Under the pieces are notes generated by a model, which was not told where the DNA came from, made no database searches, and was given only the letters and a program-made list of their open reading frames with translations. The translations under genes and the position numbers were made by a program. A stretch of 31,987 bases of DNA from a virus, in IMG/VR virus record IMGVR_UViG_3300032053_000312, positions 1-31,987 of that record; one strand, given 5' to 3'. Of this stretch, positions 8,260 through 15,793 are shown one piece after another; position 1 is the first letter of the stretch, and each line of letters starts with the position of its first letter.

Positions 8260-9813
8260 ATGGCAATTCAAACAATCCCAGGTCTAACTGGCTTCACGTA
8301 TGCTCGTGTCGCATCTATGGACAAGCGTGCTGTGGGTAAGCTAACTGACGCTAACCACCTGGAGAGCTTTCACTCAACTGAGCCTGCTGATTATGATAAG
8401 AAAATCATCAGCCTTTATACACAGAGCTCTCTGTACAGCAACGATTTCTTAGACATGATCAACAAAAGCACGCCTTATTACATTGATAATAATAGCGATG
8501 CTTGGAAATGGCAAGTGGCTGTTCCCTACAAATTCCCTAAGATTATCGACATCCCTGCTGCTACAGCTGAGCTAAGCAAGCCTGGTATCGATGGTCAAGA
8601 GTTCCAATTGGTAATTGACACAAACGAGTTCTCTAAGAACGCAATCGTTTCTGTTGGTTCTCGCCAATATGGTCCTCGTTTTTACGTTATTAAGGATCCA
8701 GTTCCTTGGAACATGGGCTTCCTTTACAGTTTCACACTTGTTACAGATAATCCAACTGTAGACTTCGTTAGCTCAACCTTCTTGCAAGTGGGCATCGAAC
8801 TTGAATTGGTTGATGCTGCAATTGGTGAATTCGATCAAGACTTATTGGGTCTTCCTCGTTTGGGCGAGCAAATCACAATGTTTGAATCTTTGGGTTCTGC
8901 ATATGGTTTCGAGCACAAAATCACTGAGTGGGCTGATGACAAAATGCTGCGTGATTCTTCTGGCAAACCTTTGGACATATTGGTTTACGCTCCACAGCGT
9001 AGGAACCAACTTCCTTTGACTAGGAATGATGTTAAATGGGAACCATTCATTGAGTTCTGGATGCGTAAGTCTATGCTTGAGTTGAAAGTTAAGCGTATGA
9101 TTTGGTCTCGTCCTGGTACTGTTAAAACTAACGGTAGCAAGCAAGAACTTAAGCGTACATCTGCTGGTGTTTATCACAGAATGCGTAATAACGGTAACCT
9201 TGTTCAATACAACCGTGGAGAATTCACTGCAAACCTGATTCGTTCTGTGTTTGGTGACTTGTTCTATCGTCGTGTGGATGTTAAGGACCGTCGTGTTAAA
9301 ATGTACACTAACGAAGCTGGATTTGACGTATTCCAACAAGCTTTGAAGAATGACGCTTTGAACAGCGGTCTTACCTTCATGGCTGATTCTGGAAACCGTT
9401 ACTTGCAGGGAGAAGGTCAGCATATCACTTATAACTTTGCATTCGATGCAATGGTTACTCGTGAGACTGGTCGTGTTGAGTTGATTCACTTGAAAGAACT
9501 TGACCTTCCACAATCTAACCTTGAATTTGGTCAGAACAAGAAGAGCACACCTGTATTCATGGTGTTTGACGTATCTCCTATGTCTGATGGTTCATTGGTT
9601 AACAACATCCGTGAAGTACGTATGAAGGGTGCACCTTCTATGACTTGGGGTTATATCGATGGAACTCGTCACCACTTAGGCTTTGCTAAGTCTCAGGGTA
9701 TGAGCTCTGCGAATAAATTCCCAGGATACGAAATCTGGATGAAAGACCGTTGTGATGTATTCATTGAAGATTTGTCTCGTACAGTTTTGATTGAAGAGAT
9801 CCCACAATTCTAA
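8260..9813 (+). CDS. Major capsid protein
   Basis: A 517-residue protein in the canonical place after the scaffold, of the size of crAss-like HK97-fold capsid proteins. It mixes beta strands and helices, has no cysteine cluster and no low-complexity tails, and ends in a compact strand (RTVLIEEIPQF). Codon choice is distinct: arginine is mostly CGT and glycine mostly GGT, while neighbours such as the scaffold use AGA/AGG. This is the pattern of a very highly expressed gene. It also has an SD-like leader and is followed by a strong terminator. The HK97 fold itself cannot be proved by eye; the assignment comes from synteny, size and expression signature. Confidence 0.82.
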   Translation: MAIQTIPGLTGFTYARVASMDKRAVGKLTDANHLESFHSTEPADYDKKIISLYTQSSLYSNDFLDMINKSTPYYIDNNSDAWKWQVAVPYKFPKIIDIPAATAELSKPGIDGQEFQLVIDTNEFSKNAIVSVGSRQYGPRFYVIKDPVPWNMGFLYSFTLVTDNPTVDFVSSTFLQVGIELELVDAAIGEFDQDLLGLPRLGEQITMFESLGSAYGFEHKITEWADDKMLRDSSGKPLDILVYAPQRRNQLPLTRNDVKWEPFIEFWMRKSMLELKVKRMIWSRPGTVKTNGSKQELKRTSAGVYHRMRNNGNLVQYNRGEFTANLIRSVFGDLFYRRVDVKDRRVKMYTNEAGFDVFQQALKNDALNSGLTFMADSGNRYLQGEGQHITYNFAFDAMVTRETGRVELIHLKELDLPQSNLEFGQNKKSTPVFMVFDVSPMSDGSLVNNIREVRMKGAPSMTWGYIDGTRHHLGFAKSQGMSSANKFPGYEIWMKDRCDVFIEDLSRTVLIEEIPQF

Positions 9814-9822
9814 GGATCCTAT

Positions 9823-9843
9823 TCTAGGAATACTATTCCTAGA
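9823..9843. repeat. Perfect inverted repeat after the capsid gene
   Basis: TCTAGGAAT (9823-9831), a three-base spacer, then ATTCCTAGA (9835-9843) form a perfect 9-bp dyad ten bases after the capsid stop codon. No U-tract follows directly, so it may be an mRNA-stabilising 3' hairpin or a protein site rather than a terminator. Confidence 0.7.
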
Positions 9844-9852
9844 CCCTATATC

Positions 9853-9895
9853 GAGAAGAGATTGCCCCCCACATCCCCGTGGGGGAGCTCTTTTC
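9853..9895 (+). terminator. Rho-independent terminator-like hairpin after the capsid gene
   Basis: An inner stem CCCCCAC/GTGGGGG (9866-9872 with 9879-9885, loop ATCCCC) is extended by an outer eight-pair stem GAGAAGAG/CTCTTTTC (9853-9860 with 9888-9895, one G-U) across a small internal loop. The 3' arm carries the TTTT run. It is by far the most GC-rich spot of this spacer. Confidence 0.7.
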
Positions 9896-9900
9896 ACTTA

Positions 9901-9959
9901 CAGAGTGGTTGGACTGGGGTGTCTCCCAATCGCTATTCTCTTCGATGAGAATCACTCTG
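9901..9959 (+). ncRNA. Possible structured RNA leader (three-stem fold)
   Basis: CAGAGTG (9901-9907) pairs exactly with CACTCTG (9953-9959). Inside, GTTGG (9908-9912) can pair with CCAAT (9926-9930), and ATTCTC (9935-9940) pairs with GAGAAT (9947-9952) around TTCGAT. The result is a closed three-way junction of 59 bases, located 29 bases upstream of the ATG at 9989. It does not match tRNA or any riboswitch I know. It could be a leader element of the downstream gene or an RNA processing product. Confidence 0.35.
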
Positions 9960-9988
9960 CAAAATAAACCAAATAAAATAAACTACAT

Positions 9989-10957
9989 ATGGGTAAGTCA
10001 GGTAAAATCTCAACCATTAAGAAGGAGTATAATAACTCACAACTTCAAACAATGCAAGGCGGTCTTTCACTTAAAGGCCTAACACGTATTCCTGGTACAG
10101 GGGTATTTAAGTATCCTTACAAGGAATTAGACGGACAGTACAGAACAGGACTTGATCCTACTGCTGCATACATTCGTAGAATCTCTGATTCTCTTGAGAA
10201 AGAAATGGAGATCGAGCGTGTTACAAGGCTAAAAGAAAAACTTCAAACTGCTCTTGGTGATGTTGACTTGAGTCCTCGTTCTAGTTTCTGGAACTACGGA
10301 TTGTCTACATCAACAAGTGACGTATTGCATGTTCAGCCTGTAAAGTTGCTGGACGGAGATAACTTCTTTGATCTTAATATTGCTTTTCAGGAAATAGCCT
10401 TTTCATGGCTTCGTGTTCATCCTACAATTGCAAGCTCTTATCAAGCTTGGGAGCGTGGTGAATATCCTGCTGAAACTCAGTTCTACGTAGCTGATGATGA
10501 AATCGAGAATGCTGTTCTCTTCAAAAAGAAACAAATGATTAACAAAGCTATTGTTAAGTTTGACAGCATGACTCCTGAAAGAAAAAGAAAAGTGGCACGT
10601 TTGTTGGGATTACCTGTAACTGATGATACTAAAGAGGAAGCAGTTTACAATCTTGTAGACAATGTCCTCAAACAAACCGAATTTAAAAACGGTAAGTATC
10701 AAGGGTTAAATCCTGTTGAAGTGTTCACTCGCTTTGCAGATATGAAAGATAACTTACTCCATATTAAAGACTTAGTGAAACAATCTCTTCTTCACTCAAT
10801 ATATAGATCTAAACCTAACGGTAAAATCTATGAAGGTGAGTTTGAAATAGCTAAGGACGAAGATGATTTAATTAAATTGCTTGTTGATGATGATAATCAA
10901 GACTTGCTCTTGATTCTCGAAAGCAAACTAAAAACTAAGAAATTGGCTGCAGTATGA
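9989..10957 (+). CDS. Virion structural protein downstream of capsid (322 aa)
   Basis: The protein begins MGKSGKISTIKKEYNNS and is mixed helical/strand without cysteines. A segment near residues 195-230 (MTPERKRKVARLLGLPV and on) looks like a small helix-extended-helix unit of the kind seen in SAP/HeH folds. The C-terminus is very acidic then basic. The leader shares AAACTACATATGG with the scaffold gene. The gene couples to the next by an ATGA overlap at 10954. Position after the capsid suggests a head completion or head-tail adaptor role, but I do not recognise a named family. A frame at 9879-10082 overlapping its 5' end is a shadow. Confidence 0.65.
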   Translation: MGKSGKISTIKKEYNNSQLQTMQGGLSLKGLTRIPGTGVFKYPYKELDGQYRTGLDPTAAYIRRISDSLEKEMEIERVTRLKEKLQTALGDVDLSPRSSFWNYGLSTSTSDVLHVQPVKLLDGDNFFDLNIAFQEIAFSWLRVHPTIASSYQAWERGEYPAETQFYVADDEIENAVLFKKKQMINKAIVKFDSMTPERKRKVARLLGLPVTDDTKEEAVYNLVDNVLKQTEFKNGKYQGLNPVEVFTRFADMKDNLLHIKDLVKQSLLHSIYRSKPNGKIYEGEFEIAKDEDDLIKLLVDDDNQDLLLILESKLKTKKLAAV

Positions 10958-11685
10958 TACCAGTAGATAGTTTATTATATAAGATAGACCAAAAACTAAA
11001 TAAACTATCAACTAATATACACCAGCAAATTAACTTGGAAGATAAAATTCTGGCTCTCAATGAGGCCCAGATTAAGCTGATAAAACAAAAGGTTGATGGT
11101 TTTAGTGTGGTAAGTGGAATGGGACTCGATGCTTTTAAGAAGCGTTATGAGGACCTCCAAAGCTTGGTCATAACATATAACCATCAACCTCTTGAACTTA
11201 CTCTCAAGAACGAAGAACTAAATCAATGGTTTGCTAATCTGCACCTGCTTGTTCCTAAGTACATGTTCTACATTGATAGTTATGTACTAGCTGACAAAGG
11301 GGTGTGTAAGGATAGAAAGATCTGGATTAACAGAGACTTAGCTAAACATGGTGACCTTCAGTTCATTCTGAACAATACACATTATAGACCGTCTTTTGAA
11401 TACCAAGAGACTTTCAACTTCCTCTCGACAGATGAAATATCCATCTTCACAGATGGTACGTTCACTCCGAGCAAAGTGTACATGTCCTACATGCGCTATC
11501 CTGTATATATTAATAAACAAGGATATATCATGTTAGACGGTGAACCATCATTTGACCAAGACTGCGAACTTGAACTCTATCTAGAGGATGAGTTGTTAGA
11601 CTTAACAGTACAAAACCTAGCAATGTACACAGAGAACGCTGCTGCTGTTCAAAGTGCACAGTTCAGGATACAGACAAACGAATAA
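10954..11685 (+). CDS. Structural protein of unknown function (243 aa)
   Basis: The N-terminal 50 residues form a helical coiled-coil region (LLYKIDQKLNKLSTNIHQQ), followed by a mostly beta-strand body rich in Tyr/Phe and a short helical C-terminus. No enzyme motif, signal or membrane segment is visible. The start codon overlaps the previous stop, so it is likely made in fixed ratio with the 322-residue protein and may interact with it. The coiled-coil plus beta build is common in neck and fibre-adaptor proteins, but assignment beyond virion protein is inference. Confidence 0.6.
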   Translation: MIPVDSLLYKIDQKLNKLSTNIHQQINLEDKILALNEAQIKLIKQKVDGFSVVSGMGLDAFKKRYEDLQSLVITYNHQPLELTLKNEELNQWFANLHLLVPKYMFYIDSYVLADKGVCKDRKIWINRDLAKHGDLQFILNNTHYRPSFEYQETFNFLSTDEISIFTDGTFTPSKVYMSYMRYPVYINKQGYIMLDGEPSFDQDCELELYLEDELLDLTVQNLAMYTENAAAVQSAQFRIQTNE

Positions 11686-11713
11686 ATTTTTCAATCACTT
11701 AAAATAAAGCAAA

Positions 11714-12886
11714 ATGGCTGATTTTTCATTAACTACGCTGTTCGTGGTACCAGTAGGGCAAGCTGCGCTCCCTAGCTCTGGATCTACGCAAAATTTAACA
11801 GCAGGTCAGGTGGGTATATTCCGCAATGACTACACTATTGCAACAGCTGGTAACATCGCTGCTGCTCCCTATTTTTATATTGCGCAAGGCCGTACAAACA
11901 CTTATCTGCAAGGCTCTAAGCGTTCAGATAAAATTAAAGGCTGTCCTTCAGGATCTGGTTGTAACAGCAATGTAACTGAGTGGTACAAAGTGGACGGTTG
12001 TCCTACTGCTATTACTCAAATTACAGATGTTGTTAACTGGACTGCACAGTGTGGTGATGTTATCACTGTAACACTTCGTGCTCACTCTAGCTACCTTGAC
12101 ACCTTGTACTTTAACGGTTTTACTCGTTCAGTAACTGTAAACGCACCTTGTTGTGATTGCGGTGGTGATCCTTGTACTGTTGTTGATGTACCTGCTTTGA
12201 TTGATGATGTTATTTATCACTTCAATCTTCAAGCTCCTGGTAACAACCCTGACAACATCACTTTCTCTGACTTCTATCAGTTCCAGAGAATTGGTAACGA
12301 CCAAAACGCTTTCTTGCGTATCACTGGTAAGCCTCTTACCAAATATGGTCAGCCTTGTGATGTGGCAGCATTTCCTTTTGAGTATGACAGAATGTGGTTC
12401 CGTACATTCGTAATCAGTGGGCCAGCAACTACAGCTGACTTCATTGTAGCTGATCCTTGTAACACTGTTGCTGATCCAGTAATTGTACAGCGTTCTTCTT
12501 ACGCTAGTGGTACTTCTGCTGAGATTGCACAATTGGAGAAAAACTTCTACAGCTACCAAGCTGGTTACTTGAAGCATCTCTACAGGATGAATGGTTACAA
12601 TGAGAACTTTGAAAGCTGGGTGAGTGATGGTACAACTTATACCACCTACTACATCAAGTTCAATGAGTATAACAGGTCTGAGTATCAGTGGGGCGATTAT
12701 ATCTATGAAGACAGCAGTGTAATTATTGCTCTTGAAAAGGATAGCGCTATGGAAACCGCTGTAGAAGCAGTTCTTGTGGCAGCTCTTGGTGCAGTTGTTT
12801 CTCAGAATGGTGTGTGTGTAACTACCACTTCTACAACAACCACTGTATGGCCTTCTACTAGTACAACATCAACCTTGATTCCGTAA
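11714..12886 (+). CDS. Cys-containing virion protein with poly-Thr C-terminal tail
   Basis: A 390-residue protein starting MADFSLTTLFVVPVGQ, beta-rich, with Cys pairs at CPSGSGC, APCCDCGGDPC and a final VC before a Thr/Ser-rich tail (TTTSTTTT, then TSTTSTLIP). Like the capsid gene it uses many GGT and CGT codons, implying high copy number. It has its own leader and is followed by a hairpin. Candidate roles are a capsid decoration or head-fibre protein, or a major tail component. No tape-measure gene is present, so a long tail tube is less likely. The Thr-rich tail resembles tails on other fibre genes here and may be a flexible or glycosylated surface linker (inference). Confidence 0.6.
   Translation: MADFSLTTLFVVPVGQAALPSSGSTQNLTAGQVGIFRNDYTIATAGNIAAAPYFYIAQGRTNTYLQGSKRSDKIKGCPSGSGCNSNVTEWYKVDGCPTAITQITDVVNWTAQCGDVITVTLRAHSSYLDTLYFNGFTRSVTVNAPCCDCGGDPCTVVDVPALIDDVIYHFNLQAPGNNPDNITFSDFYQFQRIGNDQNAFLRITGKPLTKYGQPCDVAAFPFEYDRMWFRTFVISGPATTADFIVADPCNTVADPVIVQRSSYASGTSAEIAQLEKNFYSYQAGYLKHLYRMNGYNENFESWVSDGTTYTTYYIKFNEYNRSEYQWGDYIYEDSSVIIALEKDSAMETAVEAVLVAALGAVVSQNGVCVTTTSTTTTVWPSTSTTSTLIP
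12826..12880 (+). repeat. Poly-threonine coding tract (gene at 11714)
   Basis: Repeated ACN codons encode TTTSTTTT and TSTTST at the C-terminus. The tract includes the 11-mer ACTAGTACAAC (12857-12867), which recurs exactly in the muzzle gene at 23516 and 23546. Confidence 0.7.
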
Positions 12887-12917
12887 CAGTAGGCAAGTAA
12901 TATAGATTATATAACCT

Positions 12918-12960
12918 AAGCCAGAGGTGAGAGGATACTACTCAATCCTCTGGCTTATTT
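12918..12960 (+). terminator. Terminator-like hairpin between two virion genes
   Basis: AAGCCAGAGG (12918-12927) pairs perfectly with CCTCTGGCTT (12947-12956), with a second inner TGAG/CTCA pairing, followed by ATTTATTT. It ends only 16 bases before the ATG at 12973, so it could also act as an attenuator or processing site for the next gene. Confidence 0.65.
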
Positions 12961-12972
12961 ATTTAAAGCAAC

Positions 12973-13536
12973 ATGGCAGATTTAAAACTAGACATATTAG
13001 TAATCCCAACATACAATGTAACAACTCTTGGGGTTGCTGATGCTTCCGTTTATCCAACTAATCCACCTGTTGTTTCTGGTGCTACAATTGAAATTACGGT
13101 TCCTGGGTTTGGAACATTCTTTAAACCATTCAGTGTTAACGACTTGAACATATTTACCACATCAAACTTAGGAATAAGCCCCGTAGGTGTAGATCAACCT
13201 CTGCCTGATGGGGTTTATCGTTTAAAATATTCTGTAGCTCCTGCATACATAAACTTCGTAGAGAAGTCGATTATACGTGTGGAGCAATTACAGGAGAAGT
13301 TTGATGGAGCATTTATGAAGCTTGATATGATGGAATGTGATAGAGCTATCAAAACACAAGCATTTGTGAATCTCAACTCTATCAACTTCTTTATGCAGGG
13401 AGCAATTGCTGCTGCAAACAACTGTGCTGATCTTGAAGCAACAAGGCTTTATACTCAGGCAGATATGATGCTGAATAACTTTATAAGAAACAATTGTGGT
13501 TGCTCTGGAACCAATTACGTAATAAACTTTTACTAA
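12973..13536 (+). CDS. Tail-hub-like structural protein (187 aa)
   Basis: The first half is beta-rich (DILVIPTYNVTTLGVAD, IEITVPGFG, LPDGVYRLKYSV). The second half is helical (RVEQLQEKFDGAFMKLD onward) and ends in a short Cys pair (NCGCSG). The combination of an N-terminal jelly-roll-like sheet and helical C-terminus, its size and its place before the fibre genes recall the conserved tail-hub/fibre-anchoring proteins of crAss-like phages. The match is from memory of the family's look, so the name is tentative. The stop is one base before the ATG of the tiny zinc-ribbon gene, so the two are probably co-translated. Confidence 0.55.
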   Translation: MADLKLDILVIPTYNVTTLGVADASVYPTNPPVVSGATIEITVPGFGTFFKPFSVNDLNIFTTSNLGISPVGVDQPLPDGVYRLKYSVAPAYINFVEKSIIRVEQLQEKFDGAFMKLDMMECDRAIKTQAFVNLNSINFFMQGAIAAANNCADLEATRLYTQADMMLNNFIRNNCGCSGTNYVINFY

Positions 13537-13537
13537 T

Positions 13538-13690
13538 ATGGCTATGTGTAAAAACTGTGGAGCTAAAGTTGGATGTGGATGTCAATTGATTAACGGTCTT
13601 TGTGCAGCATGTAATGGTGCTATAAAACAAGGAAGAAAACTTATAAGAAATGTTATCACCCAGACTTACAAGTTGTCCAGAATGCGCTAG
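13538..13690 (+). CDS. Tiny zinc-ribbon protein (50 aa)
   Basis: A short frame starts at ATG 13538, one base after the preceding stop, and ends TAG 13688-13690. It encodes MAMCKNCGAKVGCGCQLING and onward, with cysteines at 4, 7, 13, 15, 22 and 25 arranged CxxC-x5-CxC-x6-CxxC, followed by a Lys/Arg-rich helix. The ordered cysteines make chance unlikely. It overlaps the next gene by 41 bases in another frame. The function is unknown; a small metal-binding virion or regulatory protein is plausible. It is below the size most gene finders report. Confidence 0.7.
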   Translation: MAMCKNCGAKVGCGCQLINGLCAACNGAIKQGRKLIRNVITQTYKLSRMR

Positions 13691-13916
13691 TATTCCAGCA
13701 CTGATTGCTGATATAGATTGTAAACTAGCTTCTCTTGCAAACAACTTATACAACAATGTTGTGTTTATGTTGAACCAGCCTGTACCTGGAGGGGCAATGC
13801 TGGCTCTTATAAACTACAGAAGAATACTTACTTATAAGTATTGTAACCCCGATTATGCTGCTCCATTCACGGTGAACATGATTGCGGGTAAAGTAAAACT
13901 TTTAAAATATAAATAA
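13650..13916 (+). CDS. Small structural-region protein (88 aa)
   Basis: The protein starts MLSPRLTSCPECASIPALIAD, with one CxxC pair near the N-terminus and then a hydrophobic helical stretch (IDCKLASLANNLYNNVVFML), and ends KLLKYK. It begins within the tiny zinc-ribbon gene and its TAA lies exactly at the ATG of the tail fibre gene. This tight spacing supports it as real. It could be a fibre chaperone or small tail component; no family is recognised. The single CxxC could pair with the upstream zinc-ribbon protein, but that is speculation. Confidence 0.55.
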   Translation: MLSPRLTSCPECASIPALIADIDCKLASLANNLYNNVVFMLNQPVPGGAMLALINYRRILTYKYCNPDYAAPFTVNMIAGKVKLLKYK

Positions 13917-15020
13917 ATGTCCAACATTTGTTCAAATTGCTATAACGGTTGTGTAGAAACAACCTCTGATCAATGTGTAAGATATACGGGTGTAGATGTT
14001 CCTATTTTGGGAATCAAGACAGGAGACTCTCTTTCATATGTTGAGCAAGCATTGATTACATTTCTCACATCCACTCTCGATGGAACTGGCATAGTCTTAT
14101 CCATCAACCCTCAAATTATTTGCGAGATTGTAAGTAAGAATCTTGTATCATGTGAAGACCTTAGTCTTCCAAATGTAGTTAGTGCAATCATAGAAGCTGT
14201 ATGTGAACTCGACACACGTGTAACTGCTATTGAGGGTGACCTTGCTGCTTTGGAAGGACCTTACACGATAGGATGTCTTACAGGTGTAACATCAACCTCT
14301 GGAACACACGCAATTCTGCAAGCTGTTATTACAAAACTTTGTGCTGTAGAGGTTACTCTAAATGCCCTTGCTCTTAACGTAAGTACAAACTATGTTAAGC
14401 TTTCTGATCTTAACTCTTTGATTGCTGCCTATCTAACTAGCATTGGAACTAGCACCAAGTATTACAACCGCATGGTTCCTTATGGTGTTGTAGAATACTA
14501 CGGATCTCTTACAGGTAACTTTGATGCAACAGGTGCTGGTATTGTTTCAACTGATTGGGAGAAAATCTACCTCTGTAATGGTAACAATGGCACTCCTGAT
14601 AAAAGAGGACGTGTACCAGTTGGTGCTACAACAGGTATGGGTGGAGGAGCTTTCAACCCTGCAGTGGACCCTGGTATAGCTGGTAACCCTAGCTATGCTC
14701 TATTAGGAACTGCTGGTTCTAACAACGTAACTCTTTCACCTACAGAGATTCCTGCTCACTCTCACTCAGCTACAGCCATTGTAACTGATCCTGGACACTT
14801 GCATACAATTGCATATGCCCATGGAGAAGCTGATCAGAATGAGCCTGGTACATCAGGTGACCTTATGGATATGAATGGTGTAAAGAGTTCGTCCACTAGT
14901 ACAAACACAGCATTCACATTAGTTTCTGTGGCAGTCAGTGTTGGTTCTACAGGAGGCGGATTAGCTCATGCTAACTACCAGCCTGGTCTGGGATGCTACT
15001 ATATTATGTATATTCCTTAA
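13917..15020 (+). CDS. Tail fibre with phage tail collar (receptor-binding) domain
   Basis: A 367-residue protein. The N-terminal 50 residues form a Cys-bearing anchor (CSNCYNGCVETTSDQC), then come helical repeats with TRVTAIEGDLAALEG-type coiled coil. The C-terminal half is a tail-collar domain like those of short tail fibres and microcystin-dependent proteins: WEKIYLCNGNNGTPDKRGRVPVGA, a glycine-rich loop, EIPAHSHS, and a final ANYQPGLGCYYIMYIP strand. The HSH and HLHT histidines are typical of metal-binding fibre tips. Known role of such domains: trimeric receptor binding at the fibre tip. It heads a fibre pair with the Thr-rich gene that follows. Confidence 0.8.
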   Translation: MSNICSNCYNGCVETTSDQCVRYTGVDVPILGIKTGDSLSYVEQALITFLTSTLDGTGIVLSINPQIICEIVSKNLVSCEDLSLPNVVSAIIEAVCELDTRVTAIEGDLAALEGPYTIGCLTGVTSTSGTHAILQAVITKLCAVEVTLNALALNVSTNYVKLSDLNSLIAAYLTSIGTSTKYYNRMVPYGVVEYYGSLTGNFDATGAGIVSTDWEKIYLCNGNNGTPDKRGRVPVGATTGMGGGAFNPAVDPGIAGNPSYALLGTAGSNNVTLSPTEIPAHSHSATAIVTDPGHLHTIAYAHGEADQNEPGTSGDLMDMNGVKSSSTSTNTAFTLVSVAVSVGSTGGGLAHANYQPGLGCYYIMYIP

Positions 15021-15041
15021 CAGTTAAACTCTTTATATAAA

Positions 15042-15614
15042 ATGTTATTCCTTCCACAAAATCCTTGTTGTACAACGGTTCCACTTGTAACACCTGTTGC
15101 ATGTGGATGTGACCCTTGTACCGCAGCCCCTGTACCAACTAACAATGTTTCATACAGCGGGCCCAATCTTGCTTGTACGTTAATTGCAACATGTGACTCA
15201 GCAACTGTGGCTTTCCAAAAGATTGACACCCAGATTTGTAGCCTCAAACAACAGATCTACAATCTTCAAATTGCTTTGGCTAACTGTTGCCCAACTACTA
15301 CAACAACATCAACTTCTACAAGTTCGACAACAACAACAACCACAACAATAGCTTGTCCTTCTTGCGAGTTCTACTCTGTAACCAATTCAACTGTTTCACC
15401 TGTTAATATATCTTACTATCAGTGTGGAGGAATTCTTGTAAACACTTCTGTAGCAGGTCCTAGCACCATCTACGTATGTGCTTGTACAGGAACATTAGTG
15501 GTGCCTCCTACACCAGGTGTGTCATCAGCTAATCTTGGAGTGTGTCCTACAACAACTAGCACAACCACAACAGTGGCGCCTACAACAACAACCACAACCA
15601 CTACAGCACCGTAA
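15042..15614 (+). CDS. Cys/Thr-rich fibre-like protein (190 aa)
   Basis: The N-terminal 80 residues resemble a fibre anchor with cysteine pairs (NPCCTT, CGCDPC) and a short coiled coil (ICSLKQQIYNLQIAL). Then come a poly-Thr linker (residues 85-103), a small beta domain with CPSC and CACTG, and a second poly-Thr tail ending TTTTTTTTAP. The design of anchor, linker, compact domain and linker suggests a surface-exposed accessory fibre. The small beta domain (FYSVTNSTVSPVNISYY) resembles the FYITNSSTNSTITNITV domain in the gene at 24426, hinting at shared modular domains. It is the last gene before a double-hairpin terminator. Confidence 0.6.
   Translation: MLFLPQNPCCTTVPLVTPVACGCDPCTAAPVPTNNVSYSGPNLACTLIATCDSATVAFQKIDTQICSLKQQIYNLQIALANCCPTTTTTSTSTSSTTTTTTTIACPSCEFYSVTNSTVSPVNISYYQCGGILVNTSVAGPSTIYVCACTGTLVVPPTPGVSSANLGVCPTTTSTTTTVAPTTTTTTTTAP
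15294..15350 (+). repeat. Poly-threonine coding tract 1 of the accessory fibre
   Basis: ACN/TCN codons encode TTTTTSTSTSSTTTTTTT between the coiled-coil anchor and the cysteine-bearing beta domain. Confidence 0.75.
15549..15611 (+). repeat. Poly-threonine coding tract 2 of the accessory fibre
   Basis: The tract encodes TTTSTTTTVAP and TTTTTTTTAP as the C-terminus, matching the end style (TTTTTTTIAP) of the muzzle gene. Confidence 0.75.
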
Positions 15615-15625
15615 AGTAATAAAAA

Positions 15626-15684
15626 AACTCTGTTTTTTGGTTTTACAGAGTTCTCCCTGGGGTTTCTACCCTGGGGAGTTTTTT
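15626..15684 (+). terminator. Tandem-hairpin terminator
   Basis: Hairpin 1 is AACTCTGT/ACAGAGTT (15626-15633 with 15645-15652). Hairpin 2 is CTCCCTGGGGT/ACCCTGGGGAG (15653-15663 with 15668-15678, two G-U pairs, loop TTCT), followed at once by six T. It is the strongest terminator in the window and marks the end of the first structural transcription unit. Confidence 0.85.
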
Positions 15685-15686
15685 AT

Positions 15687-15705
15687 TTATAACTAAGTTA
15701 GTTAG
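15687..15705. promoter_or_regulatory. Candidate operator (dyad element A)
   Basis: TTATAACTAAGTTAGTTAG contains the dyad TAACT-A-AGTTA (15690-15700). Its reverse complement matches the element at 30859-30877 at 17 of 19 positions. It lies 27 bases upstream of the candidate -33 box. Confidence 0.5.
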
Positions 15706-15732
15706 AATGGATAACCAGAAAGGTTAAAATAA

Positions 15733-15765
15733 TTTGGAAAATATCAAAAAACCTTTGTACCTTTA
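15733..15765 (+). promoter_or_regulatory. Candidate Bacteroidota-type promoter of the second structural unit
   Basis: TTTG at 15733-15736 and TACCTTTA at 15758-15765 are separated by 21 bases, fitting TTTG / TAnnTTTG with one mismatch. It sits between the strong terminator and the metallophosphoesterase ATG at 15794, in an A-rich stretch. Confidence 0.55.
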
Positions 15766-15793
15766 GGGCAATTTTAATTTAAAAAAGTTGCAA

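Noticed and set aside
8842-9513. 223-codon open frame on the minus strand across the capsid gene
   Set aside because: Fully antisense to a highly codon-biased capsid gene; its protein is low in plausible fold features and there is no leader or neighbour on that strand.
9901-9959. tRNA gene in the three-stem fold
   Set aside because: Only 59 bases; lacks D-arm and T-arm signature bases and a proper anticodon loop, although a 7-bp closing stem is present.
9879-10082. 67-codon + frame overlapping the start of the 9989 gene
   Set aside because: Runs through the terminator and RNA fold and overlaps the better-supported gene in another frame.
11714-12886. Major tail tube protein of a long-tailed phage
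   Set aside because: No tape-measure, sheath or baseplate genes are visible, and ring plus muzzle genes indicate a short-tailed virion; still not excluded as an abundant tail part.
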